Counted from the first letter of the stretch, positions 1 to 10,024 are shown. The stretch is DNA of 64,000 nt from Chrysemys picta bellii (GCF_011386835.1 NC_088799.1:72249302-72313301); one strand, 5' to 3'. The notes: generated from the sequence alone by a model not told the origin. Numbers and translations are program-made.

Positions 1-411
1 GTGAAGCTAAGATAAAGGAAGGTGTCTTTGTTGGTCCTCAGATTCGTGAACTTCTTCGAGATGATGTATTTGACCATGCACTGCGTGGCAAGGAAAAGAC
101 GGCATGGAAAGCCTTCCAGTTAGTGGCAATAAATTTTCTTGGAAACAACAAGGCAGACAACTAAAGGCTGTTGGTGGAAAACCTCCTCAAGGCATACAAA
201 AACCTTGGTTGCAACATGTCACTAAAGATACATTTTTTGCACTCTCATCTAGATTTTTTTCCACCGAACTGCGGAGCAGTGAGCGACGAGCACGGCGAGC
301 GATTTCACCAGGACATCAATGCTTGCAGACTATTGCTGGACAGTGATAAGAGATGCTCCATTTAATGAATACAAGAGACAAGCCAAGAAGCGCCGAGTAG
401 ACACTGAATAG
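1..411 (+). pseudogene. C-terminal fragment of the CACTG transposon protein, inactivated
   Basis: The translation matches the last part of the protein encoded at 36199-37882, including a run around HSHLDFF followed by SDEHGERFHQDI. A TAA stop interrupts the frame at 162-164, where the other copy has TAC. A 41-bp deletion after the HQDI codons, bounded by short CAT repeats, removes the segment that contains MEKHYQGKW in the other copy and shifts the frame. At the poly-T tract near 247 this copy keeps seven T where the other has six, so each copy preserves a stretch the other has lost. Original function is presumed transposition; class unproven. Confidence 0.75.
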
Positions 412-755
412 GACTAAACTATGTACAGAATAGTTTTTTGCCTTTTGTTTCATAATAAATTTTATTTATATAACCCTTTTGCTGATTTTAAAATGTTACA
501 TAAACAGGACAGGTGAAATATTATCATGTAAAGCAACCATAAACACATGAAAAGACCTAGGTTTACAATTTATGATTAAAACTCTACTATCTACACAATA
601 TACATAGACATAAAATGTAAAAACTTAAATATCTTAGAAACAGTAGCCAGTCAGTTGTTTTAATTGTCATATTTGAATTCAGCACATCAAAATACATAAT
701 AAATAGCACATTTTATCTCTGAAGCAGACGACTTCTCAAAAATTGTAGACTAGTG
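1..755 (+). mobile_element. 3' part of a CACTG-ended DNA transposon (copy A)
   Basis: This stretch matches the 3' half of the complete element at 35689-38247, covering the end of the ORF, an AATAAA-containing 3' region and the right terminus. It ends in TGTAGACTAGTG at 744-755, matching TGTAGACCAGTG at the end of the other copy. Sequence after 755 is unrelated between the copies, which fixes the boundary. The left part lies outside the window. The pairing is seen directly; placement near the CMC (CACTA/Mirage/Chapaev) superfamily is inferred from the CACTG termini. Confidence 0.8.
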
Positions 756-1127
756 CTATATCACAGACATAGGTCCATCAAGACATTTTTTGAATCGCAA
801 AAAAACCTTTTATACTAGCTGAATGTTCAGAATCCAATGGTCAGCTAGAGCAATTAAGCCTACTTCTTCAAATTTTTCTTTATCATTCCTCATTAATCCA
901 TACTTTGCTTTTAGAAGAAGCAATGTCAGTTGTGGACCTTGAAGAGGTAGAAATAGTTATTGAGAAACTAGAATACAAAATTTTGAATTTGTGATTAAAA
1001 AGCCCTGAAAACAAGATTGTAGTTTAGGAAATGCTTTCTTCTTTGATTCCAGTAATAGAGCAAAACTCAACACCTTTTTTGAAGAAAACATGCATCAAGG
1101 CTTTAAAGAGGAGAGTATGAGCCTTTA
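756..1127. other. Unassigned AT-rich flank
   Basis: Sequence between the transposon end and the provirus flank. No ORF, repeat signature or RNA gene recognised. Confidence 0.5.
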
Positions 1128-1179
1128 GAACTACCTGAATATCTGGAATAAATGGAAAGAAAATGGAAAGGCGAAGTAA
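1128..1179 (+). repeat. Left copy of a long direct repeat flanking the provirus
   Basis: The first 35 bases, from GAACTACCTGAATATCTGG, are identical to 7102-7136. Both copies then run through a similar purine-rich tail ending GTAA. It abuts the provirus directly and is far longer than a retroviral target duplication. Confidence 0.85.
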
Positions 1180-1754
1180 TGTTGCCTGCCCTAAAGGGCT
1201 CGAGGGGACAACAATGGTCCGTCACCCGGTGTGCTTGGCACCAATAAAGACACCGAGGGGAGAAAGCAAGCCAAGTTTATTTCAGAGCTCTGAAATGGCA
1301 CTAGGAGACCAGCACGTCTCAAATCCAGTGCAACAAATACAAACAACTTTTACCTTTTATACTCCAAACTGTTTACATACATCTCTTTGTCTGGCTGTTC
1401 CCCCTTACCCCTCCCTTCCAGACAACTGTTACAATAAGCTCTACATAAGCTTGTGAGAAAACTTTCTCAATCTTTGCGACCTTGAGTTAGACGCCTGCAA
1501 ACTAACTACCCCGCTTCTTATCTCTATTATTTCTGCTAGTGTGAGTGAAACTGCAGCCATCTGCTAGAAAGCTGACATTACATTTCTGCTTCAACCTACT
1601 TCAGAGCATGTAAGCAGTTAGCATAGAAGTAGGTGAGAGTTCACAAGATGGGGTTTGGGGGTTCGGATAGGCCCAGAGCAAAAGAGCTTCATCGGCACTT
1701 GTGGCCTTCCACTCTCCCGAGTTACCTGGTAGCTATGCCTAGTGGACCCCAACA
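1180..1754 (-). repeat. Provirus 3' LTR
   Basis: On the minus strand the LTR starts TGTTGGGGTCCACTAGGC and ends with the CA of GGCAGGCAACA. It contains a TATAAAAGG promoter box (plus-strand CCTTTTATA near 1353) and a minus-strand AATAAA at 1276-1281. Same length as the other LTR with scattered substitutions, mostly transitions. Confidence 0.92.
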
Positions 1755-1764
1755 ATCCCTCCTT
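1755..1764 (-). other. Polypurine tract of the provirus
   Basis: On the minus strand a purine run AAGGAGGGAT sits immediately upstream of the 3' LTR, the expected site for plus-strand DNA priming. Confidence 0.6.
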
Positions 1765-1773
1765 CGAGAACAC

Positions 1774-2283
1774 TCAACAAACCTTTGTCAGAGTTTTCTC
1801 ATACTCTAAAGACAGAATGCGATTAAGCTCCATGCAGTCAGGATTATCAATGAGAGGGTATAAGGGAACTTCTTGGGTATGGGAGGTACAAATCTTACGT
1901 ATGAGCATTTTACAGCAAATGAGCAAAAGAATAAGAACAAAACATATCACCACACCTGTGAGCAAGATGCGAACAATGTTTCCCCCTATATCCCCTAGTT
2001 CTCCTAAACCAGGTATCCAACCCCAAAGGGAATCCAAAATAGTGGGTTCCCCTTCCTGGGCCTTCCACTGGTTAAAGGCCCGTTCAGCTGACAAGATGTG
2101 TTTGTTAATGTCCTGTGAAAACTCTGGGACATAGGTACAACACTCTTCTCCAATAAGGGCACATACAATTACAACAACCCAAATGCCCAGAAGATAAGAA
2201 GAATTGTTGACACTAAACAAGTCAAAAAATAACAAGACCAAATACATAGGCCAAGTCGGCCTACTGTGAGAAAATAAAACCAA
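1774..2283 (-). pseudogene. Truncated envelope gene (transmembrane subunit remnant)
   Basis: A 169-codon open frame. Residues 41-49 read CALIGEECC, a CX6CC motif used by gamma-type envelopes to bond the surface and transmembrane subunits. It is followed by a tryptophan-containing ectodomain segment, a long hydrophobic membrane span (about residues 105-125) and a cytoplasmic tail of about 45 residues. The N-terminal 40 residues are hydrophobic and do not resemble a surface subunit, and the upstream immunosuppressive-type helix is absent, so most of env was deleted and unlike sequence was joined before the cysteines. The frame is open, but this cannot be a working entry protein. Confidence 0.85.
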
Positions 2284-2351
2284 TGCTCAGGGTTCTCGCG
2301 GGGAGTATGCTGTGACTGTTCAGAAAGATCACAACGCATTCCCAGTGACCC

Positions 2352-3563
2352 TTACTGTCTTTTGAATAACAGCTTAAGTCCCAAATCGTCGTTAGCAGTC
2401 TTCTCCGCAGGCTGGACAGTCCACTGTTCAGGAGCGGGCACTGCTTTCAGTCGAGAGTGATGAATCCAGTTCTTGTGTCCTTCGACCTTTGCCGCTGTAT
2501 GGGTGACAAGCAGGACGGTGTGGGGTCCCTTCCACTTCTCTTGAAGAGGCTCGTCCTTCCAGGTTCGCACGAGAACGGAGTCACCAGGCTGCAGGGAGTG
2601 GACCGGAGTATCCAGCAGAAGAGGTTGTGAATCTTTGGTATACCTGTGAAGAGAAGAAAGAACAGCAGACAGAGAGCACATGTACTGAGACAAGAAACCA
2701 CACCCCATCTCCCACTCCCCTGCCAGAACTGGGGTACCATTCATAGGCCATGCTCTTCCAAACATAATCTCAAAGGGACTAAGCCCTATCCTACCCTTAG
2801 GGAGAGCATGAATGCAAAGTAACACAAGGGGCAAGGCATCAGGCCACTTAAGAGAGGCCTCCTGACAGACCTTTGAGAGGTGTCGCTTGAGTGTCTGATT
2901 TGTGCGTTCCACTACTCCACTGGCTTGTGGTCGCCAGGGTGTGTGGAGCTTCCAGGGGATTTGCAGAGCACTTGATATCTTTTGAACAATTTGAGATGTG
3001 AAGTGTGTTCCATTATCAGATTCCATCCACTGAGGAAGGCCGAAGCGAGGAATGATTTCCTTGACAAACTTAAGAGCCACTGTCTTGGCAGTGTTGTTGC
3101 GACATGGGAAGGCTTCAGGCCATCCGCTGAATCGATCCACTAAGACGAGAAGGTACCTGTACCCTTGGGTCCTGGGAAACTCAGTAAAGTCTATTTGCCA
3201 CACCAATCCTGGGCCTGGGGTAGGTTCCAGGGTGGCTGGTGGCACTGCTACTCCTGGTCGAGGGTTGTTCTTTTGGCAGATTAAACATTCAGCTTGTACC
3301 TGTGATGCTAAGGGTTTAAGTCCAGAGGTTAGAAAATATCTATTCATAAGCTGGGTAAGAGCCTCTCTGCCTGCGTGTGTGGTCTGATGCAGTTTCTGCA
3401 ACACTGGTCGAATCAATCCCTTGGGCAGGAGGATTTTTCCCTCTGTGGAATAAAGCCATCCCTCCTTTTCCTGGAGACCAAGACTGTCAGCCAGGTTTCT
3501 GTCCTCTTGGGAGAGGAGCTGCAAGCTCACCCACTGATGGGATGAGGGCATGCATTTGGGCAT
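2352..3563 (-). pseudogene. pol: Retroviral integrase region of pol
   Basis: A long open frame of about 400 codons containing all three integrase domains: an N-terminal HHCC zinc-binding domain (HQTTH, then CLIC), a catalytic core with D in QIDFTEF, D in ESDNGTHF and E in GVVERTNQ spaced as D,D-35-E, and a C-terminal domain with WKGP and a terminal HHSRLK-type end. Catalytic residues appear intact. It overlaps the end of the RNase H frame (3487-3563) in a different register, so a frameshift separates it from the rest of pol. The reading start is arbitrary because pol is normally a polyprotein. Confidence 0.9.
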
Positions 3564-5020
3564 TCTCCTCAGTTGCTGATTTCAGGGTAGCAGCTCGCTT
3601 AGCTTCCCTGTCTGCTCTGGCATTGCCCTTGGATACATCTTGATCTTCCCTTTGATGGGCTTTGCAATGCACCACTGCTACTGCTGAGGGGAGTTGTACT
3701 GCTTCTAAAAGCTGGAGAATTTGAGCCCCATGCTTGACCGGAGAGCCTTGGGCTGTTAGCATTCTCCTTTGCTTCCACAAACCAGCGTGAGCATGCAATA
3801 CCCCAAAAGCATACTTTGAGTCAGTAAAGACATTAACCCGTTTGTCTTTTGCCAGCTCGAGTGCATGAGTCAGGGCCACTAGTTCAGCAAGCTGGGCAGG
3901 TGTTCCTGCCGGTAAACTCTCAGCTTCCACGGTATCATGAAGAGACACAATAGCATAACCAGCCCTCCTTTGCCCATCCACAACAGTACTACTTCCATCT
4001 GTATACCATTCCAAGTCAGCATTTGGGAGTGGCTGATCTTTCAGATCTGGGCGGCTAGAATACTGAACATCTATGATTTCTAGACAGTCATGTTCCTGCT
4101 TTTCTGTCTCTGGTAGCAGGGTAGCTGGATTAAGGGAGGGACAGATCTGCAGGGTGACTTCAGGATTCTCTAACAGCTTCGCCTGGTACCGAGCAACCCG
4201 AGCCTGTGTGAGCCAAAGACCACCCTTAGTGTCCAGCAAGGCTCGGACCATATGGGGAACATACACTTGCACAGTTCCTCCCAGTGTCAGCTTTTCAGCT
4301 TCCCCAAGCACTAGAGCAGTAGCTGCAACCGCTCTCAAACAGGCTGGCCATCCCTTTGAAACTTGATCCAGTTGTTTAGAAAAGTATGCCACAGGACGTT
4401 TCCAGGCACCTAATAGTTGGGTAAGCATTCCCAAAGCTACCCCTTTTCGTTCATGCACATACAATTGGAATGGCTTAGATATATCGGGCAAACCCAGGAC
4501 TGGAGCTTCCATTAGTTTCCTTTTCAAGATTTTAAATGCCCTGTCCGCTTCTGGGGACCAGTGAAAGGGGTCATGATCCGCTCCCTTAACACATTCATAC
4601 AGAGGTTTAGCCCACAGTCCAAACTCTGGAATCCATATTCTGCAAAAACCTGCCATGCCCAGGAATGCCCTAAGCCATTTACGGTTGCTGGGGATGGGAA
4701 CTTGGCAGATAGCCTCCTTCTTTTCGTTTGAGAGCTGTCTCTCTCCCTGCCTGATGTGAAATCCCAGATATTGAACCTCTGAAAGAGCAATTTGGGCTTT
4801 GCTTTGAGATACCCTGTATCCTCGCAGTCCAATAAAATTTAGGAGACTCACAGTAGCTCTGAGACAAGGGATTAGACCCACAGCAGCAATCAACAAGTCA
4901 TCTACATATTGCAGCAGGAGGGCTCTGTCTGAATTATCCCACTCCTCCAAGTCTCTGGCCAAAGCCTGTCCAAACAGAGTGGGGGAATTTTAAATCCCTG
5001 GGCCAATACTGTCCAACAAA
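3487..5020 (-). pseudogene. pol: Reverse transcriptase C-terminal part and RNase H of pol
   Basis: The frame at 3487-4962 begins just before the RT active site YVDD (residues 19-22 of that frame), continues through the thumb and connection, and contains RNase H with D in WYTDGSS, E in the following helix, D in FTDSKYAF and D in GNARADREAK. Upstream, to about 5020, RT sequence continues in a shifted frame (the QGFK..PTLFGQ-type segment) and then stops. The fingers and palm N-terminus and the whole protease are missing. Gene order and motif wording are gammaretroviral. Not functional as it stands. Confidence 0.9.
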
Positions 5021-5426
5021 GCTGCCTTTAACCCTTCGTTTGTCTTCATTATGCCTTGCAGTATTTTGCAGATCTCATAGTTGCTTGGGCACATTCAGGC
5101 CCCCCTTTCTCTTGGTTGTCAGCCAAGTCTTGGCTGTGAACAATGTCCTTGGATAGCCTGCTAGCTGTATTTTCCTCTCAGTTAACTCATTCTGTGCTTT
5201 TTCCTTCTCCCTTTCTCGGCTTCTTCTAACTTCCAAAGGAACCTTCCGCTCTTCACTTATACACCTCTTCTCCAACCATTAACACATACACATTGCCATC
5301 ATACATCTTTCCAGTAACATAACTTCTATACAGAACTTTGAAGCAACAAACCAGGACGAGCACACTCTCTTCTGAGGATTCCACTCTGTACAACTTCTGG
5401 TGTCCAATAGCTTTCCCTTTTAAACC
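5021..5426 (-). pseudogene. Degenerate gag 3' region, protease absent
   Basis: A charged stretch rich in R, E and K is readable at 5075-5275 on the minus strand. It resembles the charged helix at the end of a gammaretroviral capsid. No CCHC nucleocapsid knuckle and no DTG/DSG protease motif can be found, so deletion joined gag almost directly to mid-RT. Confidence 0.5.
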
Positions 5427-6166
5427 TTAAATGCCTTCTCTGTCTTCATCCCTAGCCTTGGCTATAACCTGATTCCGCTCCACTTCAGACAACAGGGTTC
5501 TCATAAGTATATTACAATCATCCCAGTCAGGCTTATGGCTAGCTAGACATCCTTCAAAGATAGAAATGAACTTGCTTGGATTCGTTGAGAATTCTCCTGC
5601 CTCTGCCTTAAAAGCAGCTAGATGTACAGGGTTAAAAGGTACATGCGAGTAGACAGATACTATCTGTGCTGGCCGTTCTTGTGTTCTGGGACGGGCTACC
5701 ACACTCTCAGTAATCAATGGATACAATCCCACGGGGGGGGGAGGGTACTCTCTGAAGCCTGTGGGGGTGGAGTAGCCGAAGGGGACACTGATTCTGGCAT
5801 TACAACAGTGGGAGGGTTCTGGGGTTTAGCAGCCGTCACTACCGAGCCTGTCGGAGTCAAATGGCACTTGAGCAAAATATCAGTCCTATTTCTTAACACC
5901 ATAAACGTATACGCATAGAGATGTTCATTCCATTTACCTGTTCTCTGACAGAACAAAAGCAATTGAAGGATCGTGTTGTAATTAAGTGATCCTTCCGGTG
6001 GCCACCTTTCTTGGCACTCTAGCTGGTACTGAGGCCAATCAACTGTACAGAACCTTTTCAATTTACTTTTAATCAACTGATCAGATCCAAACACTTTCCA
6101 GTTCACCAGAATGCATTCTAAAGGTGTACACTGTACCCTGCCGGCTGTACTCTGTCCCTGCCCCAT
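5427..6166 (-). pseudogene. gag: Gag (matrix and partial capsid), frameshifted
   Basis: Starting at the ATG at 6166-6164 the product begins MGQGQS, the usual N-myristoylated start of gammaretroviral matrix, and continues with the matrix signature WKVF and KRFCTVDWPQY. A proline-rich linker follows. Near 5730, at a run of eight G on the plus strand, the frame changes; capsid sequence then continues at 5427-5732 with PLYPL-type processing context and a helical capsid segment. The frameshift and loss of downstream capsid inactivate it. The longer open frame extends to 6229, but the MGQ start is preferred because the family requires Gly2. Confidence 0.85.
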
Positions 6167-6500
6167 ACCAAGGGAGACTCTGGGCGTCCCCAGGTCACAA
6201 CAGGCAGACACTGGGCGTCCCCAGGTCACAACAGATAAGTCCCCACTGGACTGTTCCTACCTTATCCAAGGGTCCGGTTCTGCACCGTCACCGTCGCCCT
6301 ATCAACGGGACCGGTTCCCCACTGTCGCCCGCAGCTGCTTCTCCACTGTCTGTGTGCGTTGCACCTTTGTGCCCTCCGGGGTCGAGCAAACCACGTCTCT
6401 GCCGAGGCCCCCGATGAAGTCACCGGTGAGCTCTGGGCGTCGGTCGTCGTCGTAATCCGTCGGCCACCAGGAGGGATCCAGGCAAGGCTAAATTTCAGCC
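6167..6500 (-). other. Provirus 5' leader
   Basis: Untranslated leader between the primer binding site and gag. It contains two near-identical tandem units built on CTGGGCGTCCCCAGGTCAC (6178-6235). The packaging signal would be expected here but cannot be assigned by eye. Confidence 0.5.
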
Positions 6501-6522
6501 TCGAGCCCACCCAGGGACGCCA
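6501..6522 (-). other. Primer binding site for tRNA-Asn
   Basis: The plus strand here reads as the last 19 bases of vertebrate tRNA-Asn(GTT), ending CCACCCAGGGACG, plus CCA. The minus strand is therefore an apparently perfect 22-nt PBS starting TGGCGTCCCTGG. It lies 4 nt from the LTR edge. The tRNA comparison is from memory of the tRNA-Asn sequence. Confidence 0.85.
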
Positions 6523-6526
6523 AAAC

Positions 6527-7101
6527 TGTAGCCTGCCCTAAAGGGCTCGAGGGGACAACAATGGTCCGTCGCCCGGTGTGCTTGGCACCAATAAAGACAC
6601 CGAGGGGAGAAAGCAAGCCAAGTTTATTTCAGAGCTCTAAAATGGCACTAGGAGACCAGCATGTCTCAAATCCAGTGCCACAAATACAAACAACTTTTAC
6701 CTTTTATACTCCAAACTGTTTACATACATCTCTTTGTCTGGCTGTTCCCCCTTACCCCTCCCTTCCAGACAACTGTTACAATAAGCTCTACATAAGCTTG
6801 TGAGAAAACTTTCTCAGTCTTTGCGACCTTGAGTTAGACATCTGCAAACTAACTACCCCGCTTCTTATCTCTATTATTTCTGCTAGTGTGAGTGAAACTG
6901 CAGCCATCTGCTAGAAAGCTGACATTACATTTCTGCTTCAACCTACTTCAGAGCATGTAAGCAGTTAGCATAGAAGTAGGTGAGAGTTCACAAGATGGGG
7001 TTTGGGGGTTCAGATAGGCCCAGAGCAAAAGAGCTTCATCGGCACTTGTGGCCTTCCACTCTCCTGAGTTACCTGGTAGCTATGCCTAGTGGACCCCAAC
7101 A
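6527..7101 (-). repeat. Provirus 5' LTR
   Basis: 575 bp, colinear with 1180-1754 and about 98 percent identical by eye. It would drive transcription leftwards. Confidence 0.92.
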
Positions 7102-7145
7102 GAACTACCTGAATATCTGGAATAAATGGAAAGAAAGGAAAGTAA
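7102..7145 (+). repeat. Right copy of the long direct repeat flanking the provirus
   Basis: Identical to 1128-1162 over its first 35 bases and ending GTAA, like the left copy. See the corresponding finding. Confidence 0.85.
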
Positions 7146-7355
7146 TTGCCTTTATTTATTATTAATGGTTGCAAAAACTAATCTAAGTACCAATCCATCT
7201 ACTGAAGTTTAGAAAGGTTCTCTTTGTTCTCTGTGGGAGTTGGTTTGCTCCCAGAGAGAACAATTGTTCAAGCTGTTGAGCAAACTCCTTCCCCAATGAT
7301 GTCCACACCTATCAGGTGCTGAGATTGCTTAGGACATTCCTTGGTCTGATTCTAA

Positions 7356-7917
7356 GGGCACGTCTACACTTAAAACACTGCATCGATGCAGCTGCACCAC
7401 TGTAGCACTTTAATGAAGACACTCTAAGCCAATGGGAGAGAGCTCTCCTGTCGGTGTAGTTAATCCACCCAGGGCCGGCTCTGGCTTTTTTGCCGCCCCA
7501 GGCAAAAAAGCCTCCGGCTGCCGCCCCCCCCCCCGTGCAGCAGGGGAGGGCGTGGGGGGAGGGCGGCCGGAGCCCCGGCGGGAGGGCTGTGAGCCCCGGC
7601 CGGGGCTCCGCTCTCCCCGGCGTCCAGAGCGCCGGGGGGAGGGCGGCGAACCCGGCAATGGCCCCGCTCTCCCTGGAGCCAGAGTGCCGCACCGCCCCGC
7701 TCCAGGTGCCTCCCCAAGCACAAGCTTGGTGGGCTGGAGCCGGCCCTGAATCCATCTCCCCAAGAGGCTGTAGGTATGTCAGTGGGAGAAGCTCTCCTGC
7801 CATAATAGCGCGGTCTACACAGGGGGTTAGTTCGGTATTATGATGTTGCTCAGGGGTGATGTTCACAGCCCTGAGTGCCAGTTATACTGTTATAGGACGG
7901 TAGTGTAGACAAGACCT
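7356..7917. mobile_element. MITE with GTCTACAC-type ends, split by a hAT MITE
   Basis: Left end GGGCACGTCTACACTTAAAA and right end, read in reverse complement, AGGTCTTGTCTACACTACC form imperfect inverted repeats. The interior (for example AATGAAGACACT...GCCAATGGGAGA) recurs in the copy at 32829-33065. A 279-bp hAT-type element sits inside it. Superfamily uncertain; possibly Harbinger-like by its ends. Confidence 0.65.
7470..7748. mobile_element. GC-rich hAT-type MITE, copy 1
   Basis: Termini CAGGGCCGGCTCTGG and GAGCCGGCCCTG form inverted repeats. Flanking octamers AATCCACC (7462-7469) and AATCCATC (7749-7756) match 7 of 8, the 8-bp duplication size typical of hAT. The interior is very GC-rich with C/G runs and no coding capacity; long shadow frames through it are compositional artefacts. 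Confidence 0.88.
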
Positions 7918-8187
7918 TTTATTCCTTTCAAAAGACAGAACTACTCCTTTTAAAATGCAGTTGTAATTTCTTGCTCAGAAAGATTTAGATACAGGATTTT
8001 ACATCAAGCAAATGTGTTTGGTACAAGTGGAGAAGTAATAGGGGGAAAATCTTACAAATATTTTATTTTTTAAAATGGTGTGCAATTTGTCTAACAATGT
8101 TTGCCATTACTTGCCCAGCTCTGAATCAGACCTGTATGGCACTTGGTAGGAAGAACTACAAGTGCTTTTTAGAAAAGTAGTCTCTCT

Positions 8188-8645
8188 CAGGGCTGGCTCT
8201 AACATTTTTGCTGCCCCAAGCAGCAAAAAAAAGTGCTGCCCCCCTGAGACCCGACGCAGAGCGCCGCGCCCCCCCCAGCGCCGCGCCCCGCGCCGCCCCC
8301 CCACTGAGCGCCGCGCCGCCGGAGCCCGCCCCACCCACCGAGCGCCGCCGGAACCCCCCCCCCGAGCGCCGAGCCCCACGCCGCCCCCCACGCCGGGCCG
8401 CCGGAGCCCGCCCCCAGCCCTCCGACGAGCACGGCCGGAACCCCCCCCCCAGCGCTGCGCCTGCGCCCGCGCCACCTCCCACGCTGAGTGCCGCGCCGAC
8501 GGAGCCCGCCCCCCCCCCCCCCGCCGAGCACCGTGCCGACGGAGCGCCCCCCGCGCGGAATGCCGCACAGCGCTCCCCCCGCCGCCCCTTACCAGGTGCC
8601 GCCCCAAGCATGTGCTTGGGTGCCTGGTGCCTGGAGCCGGCCCTG
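8188..8645. mobile_element. GC-rich hAT-type MITE, copy 2 (variant, 458 bp)
   Basis: Termini CAGGGCTGGCTCT and GGAGCCGGCCCTG are flanked by exact 8-bp duplications GTCTCTCT (8180-8187 and 8646-8653). The first 60 bp follow copies 1 and 3, but the interior is a longer, more degenerate C-rich expanse of GAGCGCCG-type units. Non-coding. Confidence 0.9.
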
Positions 8646-8653
8646 GTCTCTCT

Positions 8654-9123
8654 CCTATTATGTTAGACAATTAAAATAACAGCTATTGCACTTTTATGTG
8701 ACAGCTCACCAGTAAACATTTTCATACAGTGGAATAAAACTACATTATACATCTTGTCCTCTAAGATTGAATGAGATGAGAACTCACATAGATGTATCAT
8801 TCCAAACAGCTTGAAAATGTTACCCTACAAGTGGAGTTTAACTTTTCATCAGCTGACTCTTTCATCTGAAGTTAGCTGGGTGAAGGATTCACAGCTCCTC
8901 TTTGGTGTAGCCTCTTGCATCCTTAACTCTAACCACCACTCTAACATCTTTGACTAAGATTCTAATTAGACCTGCTTCTCAAATATCATGTGGTATGAAT
9001 GAGGAAGTTAATATCCTGGCCAAATTCAGTTTGAATAAATGCATGTTAATCTTTATTCCTCATCCTTTAACTCTTGTGCAGCATTGTTGGTTAATTTGGC
9101 TCATTTCCTACTAGAGAATCCGG
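8654..9123. other. Unassigned sequence
   Basis: AT-rich, no ORF or repeat signature recognised. Confidence 0.5.
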
Positions 9124-9128
9124 GGCAG

Positions 9129-9194
9129 ATCCTAAGCTGGTATAAATTGTCATTGCAGTCAATCATGCTATGACAATTTACACCAATTTAGGAT
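9129..9194. repeat. Palindromic interspersed repeat
   Basis: Arms at 9129-9153 and 9170-9194 pair in inverted orientation at 22 of 25 positions around a 16-nt loop. The wording (GGTGTAAATTG type) recurs in many amniote fold-back repeats. Confidence 0.7.
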
Positions 9195-9428
9195 ATTCCC
9201 CTTTATATTTTGGAGATGGGTAGGTAATTTGTTTAAAGAATCTTCAGCTATCAAAATGGTGCTGTGCGGTGTCAGTAAACAAGAATAACTTTGATTGCAG
9301 TGTGAAATTTGCTACCAAGTCTGACCAGCAGCTTTAACTATCTGTGCAATGTGTAAAGTTTGGAGTGATAAGGTAGATGTGTCCTTTTTCAAATAGAGAG
9401 CTTTCCTCCCTGGCAATCTTCTTAGAAA

Positions 9429-10024
9429 TGTAACCAGGTTCACTCACTATGGGGGGCACCTCCTGTTGGCTGTCCTGGGGATTAGCTTGGTTCACCAGAG
9501 TGTCGTCCTCTGGTGGTGCCTCAACGCTGCCACTCCTGCTCTAGTCTATTCCACGTCTCTCCAAGGACTGCGGCATCCTCTTCAGTGACACAGCCCTTCG
9601 GCCATGCCACACACTTTACTCCCCCCCTTCCAGGGGACCTGCATCTGCTGTTCAGCCACTTCCCTTAGTGGCTACTGCAGCAAATTGTCTGGCCACTTCC
9701 TCGTGGCCCTAGGATCCTCTTTGCCCTTCCCTCAGGGCCTCACCTTGCAAACCCCAGGAGCTGGCTCTCATTGCCCCGGTCTCTGCTAGCAGCACTGCTC
9801 AGTCCAGGGTGCAGGCAGTTCTCTCACCGCTCCAGAGACACAGTCCTCCTACCCTGGGCTCCCAGCAAAGATCTGCCTTCCTCAGCCCTGCAATTCCGTT
9901 TTTATATGTTTGACCCTGATTAGCTGCTCCCTTCGGCCCGTCACTGATTGGCTGCCTATGGTGCAGCCTCCCTAGGGCTCTATTAACCCATTAGAACCCA
10001 GTATGGGGCAAGCGCCCCATCACA
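9429..10024 (-). mobile_element. Solo LTR (596 bp)
   Basis: Starts TGTGATGGGG and ends GGTTACA on the minus strand, flanked by the exact 5-bp duplication AGAAA (9424-9428 and 10025-10029). The minus strand has CCAAT followed by TATAAAAA (plus-strand TTTTTATA near 9900), a plausible promoter layout supporting this orientation. No internal retroviral sequence, so it is a recombined solo LTR. Its first bases resemble the plus-strand solo LTR at 61502. Confidence 0.85.

Larger units (their letters stand above)
1180..7101 (-). mobile_element. Gammaretrovirus-like endogenous provirus, defective
   Basis: A 5.9-kb minus-strand provirus bounded by two 575-bp LTRs. Reading the minus strand the order is 5' LTR, tRNA-Asn primer binding site, gag, pol (RT-RNase H-integrase), env, purine tract, 3' LTR. 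Gag carries an MGQ myristoylation-type start, RT has YVDD, integrase has a GPY/F-type C-terminus, and env keeps a CX6CC motif; together these place it with gamma-type retroviruses. Every gene is broken: gag is frameshifted, protease and the N-terminal half of RT are missing, RNase H and integrase are in different frames, and env has lost its surface subunit. The LTRs differ at about ten positions, so insertion is moderately old. It cannot be autonomous. Confidence 0.93.

Noticed and set aside
1163..1456. Paired plus-strand ORFs at 1163 and 6561 with near-identical products
   Set aside because: Both sit within the two LTRs of a minus-strand provirus; repetition comes from the LTRs.
7312..7866. 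Long overlapping ORFs on both strands in GC-rich DNA, also at 8107-8679, 26239-26650, 39214-39982 and 58560-59056
   Set aside because: Low-complexity products rich in Pro, Arg, Gly and Ala, open in most frames at once, and lying within MITEs or GC-rich repeats; a composition effect.
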